Program-made: the position numbers and the translations under genes
Part shown: positions 13,951 to 16,915 of the stretch, one piece after another
Layout: every line of letters starts with the position of its first letter
Position numbering within the stretch: the first letter of the stretch is position 1
Source of the DNA: JBARRS01 sp049644345
GTDB taxonomy: Bacteria > Actinomycetota > Thermoleophilia > Gaiellales > Gaiellaceae
Assembly: GCA_049644345.1 (NCBI GenBank)
Contig: JBARRS010000084.1
Coordinates: 1 to 16,915, forward strand
Length of the DNA: 16,915 nucleotides
Direction: 5' to 3'
The notes under the pieces: generated by a model
The model's input: only the letters and a program-made list of their open reading frames with translations
Database searches by the model: none
Told to the model about the DNA's origin: nothing

Positions 13951-14303
13951 TCGGGCGGCTCGTAGCGGCCCTCGAGCGGCGCGCCGAAGGTCAGGAACTC
14001 GAGGCCGCCGTCGCCGGCGACAGGTACGCGGCGGGCGGCCGGGTCCAGTCGGACGAACCGCCCCGGTCGCAGCTCGACTTCCTCCCCGTCCACGCGCAGG
14101 GTGCCGCCACCCCTGACCACGAACATGACTTCCTCCTGCCCCTGCTCCGCGTGATCGTGCTCCCGCCCTTCCTGACCGGGGGGCAGGGTGAAGTAGTTGA
14201 AGCCGAAAGCCCGCGCCCCGAGGGCACGGCGTACCTTCTTGACGGAGCCGCCGGGCCCCTCGCCTTCGAGCTCGCCGACGTCGGCGATCGAGTAGGAAGA
14301 CAT
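13941..14303 (-). CDS. Small cupin-domain protein
   Basis: 120 aa, a single cupin barrel. Motif 1 is PPGQEGREHDHAEQGQEEVMFVVRGGG (41-67), with H49, H51 and E57/E58 as likely metal ligands. Motif 2, PGRFVRLDPAARRVPV, has Arg-Arg where the fourth ligand, usually His, would sit, so metal binding may be altered. It is cytosolic; the role is unknown and could be enzymatic or ligand-sensing. Start ATG 14303 is set by AAAGGAG 7 nt upstream; an in-frame GTG two codons earlier is too close to that site. It overlaps the DHA2 exporter start by 10 bp, suggesting a functional pair. Confidence 0.88.
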   Translation of the reverse strand: MSSYSIADVGELEGEGPGGSVKKVRRALGARAFGFNYFTLPPGQEGREHDHAEQGQEEVMFVVRGGGTLRVDGEEVELRPGRFVRLDPAARRVPVAGDGGLEFLTFGAPLEGRYEPPEWG

Positions 14304-14310
14304 GTTCACA

Positions 14311-14317
14311 CTCCTTT
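14311..14317 (-). promoter_or_regulatory. Shine-Dalgarno AAAGGAG deciding the cupin start
   Basis: AAAGGAG on the minus strand, 7 nt before ATG 14303. It touches the TGA stop of the upstream single-TM gene (14317-14319), indicating that the cupin is translated from a shared message. Confidence 0.65.
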
Positions 14318-14670
14318 CATCGTTGGGCGGCCAAGACGGTGAGGACGACGGCCGCGATCACGAAGAGGACGAGAAGCGTGGCGAGGCCGCGACGCGAGAG
14401 GCCGGTCCCCCGCCAGATGTGCTCCCCCGGCCGCGCGATCTTGAACCGCGCGTCGCGCGGGCGCCGCGCCCATGCCTCCGCAGCCGCTCTGTACGCGTCG
14501 CGTGCCGGGACACCCTCGTCCCTCAGGACGTTTGCCAGCTCTGCCTCTTCGTTCACCTGCGCCTGCGCCGAGCCGGCGGGCGTGGTGACGAGCACCCAGC
14601 GGTTGACGCCGAATGCGATCTCGACACGACCCTGGGCGGTTTCGACGACGGTCGGCTCCCTCTCGGCCAC
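14317..14670 (-). CDS. Hypothetical protein with C-terminal TM helix
   Basis: 117 aa, family not recognised. A small N-terminal beta-like stretch (VVETAQGRVEIAFGVNRWVLVTTP) and a helical, charged middle (NEEAELANVLRDEGVPARDAYRAAAEAW) precede a single C-terminal TM helix (about 95-114). It is probably a tail-anchored membrane protein with its bulk in the cytoplasm. Start GTG 14670 lies 2 nt after the carboxylase beta-subunit stop, and its own stop abuts the cupin ribosome-binding site, so it sits within a tight unit. The longer in-frame reading up to 14961 is rejected because it lies wholly within the carboxylase gene. Confidence 0.72.
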   Translation of the reverse strand: MAEREPTVVETAQGRVEIAFGVNRWVLVTTPAGSAQAQVNEEAELANVLRDEGVPARDAYRAAAEAWARRPRDARFKIARPGEHIWRGTGLSRRGLATLLVLFVIAAVVLTVLAAQR

Positions 14671-14672
14671 CG

Positions 14673-16232
14673 CTACATCCGGAAGACGCCGAAGGTGGTC
14701 TCGGGGATCGGCGCGTTGAGCGCAGCCGAGATCCCGAGCGCGAGCACTCGGCGCGTGTCGAGCGGGTCGATGATCCCGTCGTCCCAGAGCCGGGCGGTCG
14801 AGTAGTACGGGCTGCCTTCGTGCTCGTACTTCGCGCGGATCTCGTCGGGATCGGCGTCGCCCACCATCGTCAACACCATTGCCGCCTGCTCGCCGCCCAT
14901 CACCGAGATGCGCGCGTTCGGCCACATCCAGAGCTGCCGTGGCGAGTACGCGCGCCCGCACATCCCATAGTTGCCGGCCCCGAACGAGCCGCCGATGACG
15001 ACCGTGAACTTCGGCACCTCCGCGCAGGCGACGGCGGTGACGAGCTTCGCGCCGTCGCGCGCGATTCCGCCGGCCTCGTACTCCTTGCCGACCATGAACC
15101 CGGTGATGTTCTGGAGGAAGACAAGCGGCACCTTCCTCTTGCAGGCGAGCTCGATGAAGTGCGCTCCCTTCGCGGCCGATTCCCCGAAGAGAACGCCGTT
15201 GTTGGCGAGGATGCCGACGGGGAAGCCCTCGATGCGCGAGAAGCCGCAGACGAGCGTCTCGCCGTAGAGCGCCTTGAACTCGTCGAAGCGGCTGCCGTCG
15301 ACGATGCGCGCGATCACCTCGCGCGGGTCGAGTGGCTGCCGGTAGTCGTCAGGGATCAGGCCGTATAGCTCGGCGGGGTCGGCCGCGGGCTCTTCCGGCT
15401 CGGGCACATCCCACGGAGCCTGCTTGCGCCGGTGCAAGTTCCGGACGATCTGGCGCACGAGCGCAAGCGCGTGCTCGTCGCTCGTCGCGTAGTGGTCGGC
15501 GACGCCGGAGAGCCGCGCGTGCACGTCGGCCCCGCCCAGCTCCTCGGCGCTTACCTCCTGACCCGTCGCCGCCTTCACGAGCGGCGGCCCGCCGATGAAG
15601 ATCGTGCCCGTGCCCTTGACGATGATCGTCTCGTCGCTCATCGCGGGGACGTAAGCGCCCCCGGCGGTACAGGAGCCCATCACCGAGGCGATCTGGGGGA
15701 CGCCCTTCGCCGAGAGCCGCGCCTGATTGAAGAAGATCCGGCCGAAGTGATCCCTGTCGGGGAAGACCTCGGCCTGGAGCGGCAAAAAGGCGCCGCCCGA
15801 ATCGACGAGGTAGATGCACGGCAGGCAGTTCTGCTCGGCGATCTCCTGCGCCCGCAGGTGCTTCTTGACCGTGATCGGGAAATAGGTGCCGCCCTTGACA
15901 GTCGCGTCGTTGGACACGAGCACGCACTCCTGGCCCTCGACGACGCCGATCCCGGTGACGATGCCGGCGCTCGGGGCCTGACCGTCGTACATCTCCCACG
16001 CGGCGAGGGTCGAGAGCTCGAGGAAGGCCGTGTCCGGGTCGAGGAGCCGGTCGATCCGCTCGCGTGCGGTCAGCTTTCCGCGAGAGCGGTGCCGCTCGAC
16101 CGCCTTTTCGCCCCCGCCGCGAGCAACCTCCGCGGTCCGCTCCCTGAGCTCGGCGACCAACAATTCCATCTGTTCGTGCTTACGTCCGAACTCGTCCGAC
16201 TCGCGTTCGACCTGTGAGACGAGCAGCGCCAC
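14673..16232 (-). CDS. mccB: Acyl-CoA carboxylase beta subunit, methylcrotonyl-CoA carboxylase type
   Basis: 519 aa, full length. It is the carboxyltransferase that moves CO2 from carboxybiotin to the acyl-CoA, in MCC from 3-methylcrotonyl-CoA to 3-methylglutaconyl-CoA. The N-terminal crotonase-like half has VSNDATVKGGTYFPITVKKH, YLVDSGGAFLPLQ and GSCTAGGAYVPAMSDE (186-201), followed by FIGGPPLVKAATG and VSAEELGGADVH (227-238), which are characteristic of MCC beta. The C-terminal half has QNITGFMVGKEYEAGGIARDGAK and GGSFGAGNYGMCGRAYSPRQLWMWPNARISVMGG (414-447). Start GTG 16232 has TAGGCT 6 nt upstream. The alpha subunit and LiuC are 3-6 kb away on the same strand; the beta gene heads a different unit with a TM protein, a cupin and an exporter. 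Confidence 0.95.
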   Translation of the reverse strand: MALLVSQVERESDEFGRKHEQMELLVAELRERTAEVARGGGEKAVERHRSRGKLTARERIDRLLDPDTAFLELSTLAAWEMYDGQAPSAGIVTGIGVVEGQECVLVSNDATVKGGTYFPITVKKHLRAQEIAEQNCLPCIYLVDSGGAFLPLQAEVFPDRDHFGRIFFNQARLSAKGVPQIASVMGSCTAGGAYVPAMSDETIIVKGTGTIFIGGPPLVKAATGQEVSAEELGGADVHARLSGVADHYATSDEHALALVRQIVRNLHRRKQAPWDVPEPEEPAADPAELYGLIPDDYRQPLDPREVIARIVDGSRFDEFKALYGETLVCGFSRIEGFPVGILANNGVLFGESAAKGAHFIELACKRKVPLVFLQNITGFMVGKEYEAGGIARDGAKLVTAVACAEVPKFTVVIGGSFGAGNYGMCGRAYSPRQLWMWPNARISVMGGEQAAMVLTMVGDADPDEIRAKYEHEGSPYYSTARLWDDGIIDPLDTRRVLALGISAALNAPIPETTFGVFRM

Positions 16233-16238
16233 GAGGTG

Positions 16239-16244
16239 AGCCTA
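16239..16244 (-). promoter_or_regulatory. Putative -10 element of a leaderless promoter for mccB
   Basis: TAGGCT on the minus strand, exactly 6 nt before GTG 16232, the same arrangement as at the MFS gene at 7347. No Shine-Dalgarno site is present. Confidence 0.52.
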
Positions 16245-16426
16245 GCCGCTCGGCAGCGAGGGACGGACAGAGCCGGGCCTCGTCGTCAATCGCAGTAGTT
16301 TCTAGTTGATTTTTCTACCGGAAAGTTCTTCTTCTTGCTGACTCTTTAAGGAAGGCCAATCTCGATTGAAAATAGAGAGATCTTTTGGGCCGCGAGCGAC
16401 GCAATTTCTGGGGAAAGGCATCAAAA
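16245..16426. other. AT-rich intergenic region without a recognised gene
   Basis: This stretch separates the leftward mccB from the rightward secreted-protein gene. It is visibly lower in G+C than the rest of the window, especially about 16288-16390, with runs such as TTGATTTTTCTA and TTGAAAATAGAGAG. I find no convincing ORF or tRNA. A short inverted pair, TCTC (16362-16365) with GAGA (16376-16379), is weak. It may hold operator sites, a small RNA or part of a horizontally acquired junction; no class can be assigned. Confidence 0.5.
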
Positions 16427-16452
16427 GTTTCTCCTGAATGATGGGTGGGTAT
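16427..16452 (+). promoter_or_regulatory. Putative sigma-B/sigma-F-type promoter
   Basis: A GTTTCT (-35) at 16427-16432, a 14-nt spacer and GGGTAT (-10) at 16447-16452 closely match the known sigma-B/F consensus GTTT-N12-16-GGGTAT. The predicted start is about 16459, giving a leader of some 55 nt with a strong Shine-Dalgarno site. It is unlike the TAnnnT pattern of the housekeeping genes here, so the downstream secreted protein may be under stress or stationary-phase control. Confidence 0.5.
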
Positions 16453-16500
16453 ATAGCCCCGTCTCATTCGGCTCCGAGCAGATCGCCGGCGCTGCAAATC

Positions 16501-16508
16501 AAAGGAGG
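16501..16508 (+). promoter_or_regulatory. Shine-Dalgarno AAAGGAGG for the secreted protein
   Basis: AAAGGAGG, a perfect anti-16S match, lies 5 nt before ATG 16514. It is the strongest ribosome-binding site in the window and fixes the start of the truncated gene. Confidence 0.75.
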
Positions 16509-16513
16509 AGGCT

Positions 16514-16915
16514 ATGGCCACCCGAGGGTCCCCCGAGGCGAAGCGGGCAGTCCTTTCCGCGGTCGCTCTCGTCTTTGTGATCGCATCTGCATTGGCCGGG
16601 GGCGCCCCCGCCGGCGCGTCGCCGCCCCCGGCGGCGACGTTCAACCCGAACCTTCTGCTGAAGGGCAGCAGCAACGCCGCGGAGCCGAGCATCAGGACGG
16701 ATCAGTTCGGCCAGTCGTTCGTGATCGGTCCTACCGGGGTTCCCGCCGGCTGCAAGGCCTTCCGGGTGAAGCATGACGGGTCCGCCTCCACCTTCCTCGG
16801 TTTTCCGGACCACACGGCGGGAGGCGGCGACTGCGACTGGGGGATCGGCCCGCAGGAAACCGCGAGCTTGCCCGGGTTCGGTCCTTCGACCGACTCGGGT
16901 CTCGCGTATTCCAGC
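16514..16915 (+). CDS. Secreted protein, probable sialidase/BNR-type beta-propeller, truncated at window end
   Basis: 134 codons are visible and the frame is still open at the edge. The signal peptide spans about residues 1-35 (KRAVLSAVALVFVIASALAGG, cleaved near PAGA-S), so the protein is exported. The mature start has NLLLKGSSNAAEPSIRTD, then VIGPTGVPAGCKAFRVKHDG and TAGGGDCDWGIGP. I recall the EPSI and GGGDCD patterns from actinobacterial exo-alpha-sialidase-like propellers. That family call rests on an N-terminal fragment only, and the catalytic region is not visible. C80 and C107 could form a disulfide. It has a strong ribosome-binding site and a putative stress-sigma promoter, and is divergent from mccB. 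Confidence 0.8.
   Translation, partial: MATRGSPEAKRAVLSAVALVFVIASALAGGAPAGASPPPAATFNPNLLLKGSSNAAEPSIRTDQFGQSFVIGPTGVPAGCKAFRVKHDGSASTFLGFPDHTAGGGDCDWGIGPQETASLPGFGPSTDSGLAYSS

Noticed and set aside
14671..14961. N-terminal extension of the single-TM protein gene to 14961
   Set aside because: The extension lies entirely inside the carboxylase beta-subunit gene and is low-complexity. GTG 14670 follows the stop by 2 nt and starts the coherent protein.
16300..16513. Riboswitch (c-di-GMP or c-di-AMP class) before the secreted protein
   Set aside because: A GACGCAA string and purine-rich runs drew attention, but I could not find the paired helices or the other conserved blocks of either class.

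Overview
The window reads as a high-G+C chromosome segment of an actinobacterium. Protein style, very dense packing, GTG/TTG starts and many apparently leaderless genes suggest Thermoleophilia (Gaiellales/Solirubrobacterales-like), but that is inference; there is no rRNA or other marker gene to prove it. I see no tRNA, rRNA, insertion sequence, phage gene or CRISPR array. I recognise or support 20 coding regions, two of them cut by the window ends, plus promoter, ribosome-binding and repeat elements.

Region 1 (1-3161) is a probable copper / cytochrome-oxidase accessory locus. Two divergent units share a 47-bp intergenic region at 1415-1461. To the left are a secreted, C-terminally anchored protein, a His/Cys-rich multi-TM protein and the first codons of another gene. 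To the right are a SCO1/SenC thioredoxin-fold protein and a signal-peptide plus multi-TM protein with a WHEDRLH motif. Convergent to these (3142-4005, minus) is a lipoprotein with two HxH-type motifs.

Region 2 (3142-6567, minus) is a translationally coupled unit: leucyl aminopeptidase (M17), acyl-CoA dehydrogenase (TTGA stop/start overlap), then the lipoprotein, which starts inside the dehydrogenase gene. Region 3 (6661-8852, plus) holds a small conserved-looking protein, a VOC/glyoxalase-fold protein, a fosmidomycin-resistance-type MFS transporter and an SCP2 sterol-carrier-like protein.

Region 4 (8856-16232) is built around leucine/branched acyl-CoA catabolism: a biotin carboxylase-BCCP alpha subunit, a LiuC-type methylglutaconyl-CoA hydratase, and a methylcrotonyl-CoA carboxylase-type beta subunit 4 kb away. 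Between them lie a DAO-family FAD oxidoreductase (plus strand), a 55-aa protein, a DHA2 drug exporter, a cupin and a single-TM protein. Region 5 (16233-16915) is an unusually AT-rich divergent intergenic region containing a sigma-B/F-type promoter. It precedes a truncated gene for a secreted, probably sialidase-fold, protein.

The two most distinctive signals that annotation alone does not explain are these. First, a perfect 11-1-11 palindrome sits inside the biotin carboxylase gene and is encoded by codons rare for this genome. Second, a TAnnnT hexamer recurs 6-9 nt before the start codon of eight genes, seven or eight of which head transcription units, which points to widespread leaderless transcription.
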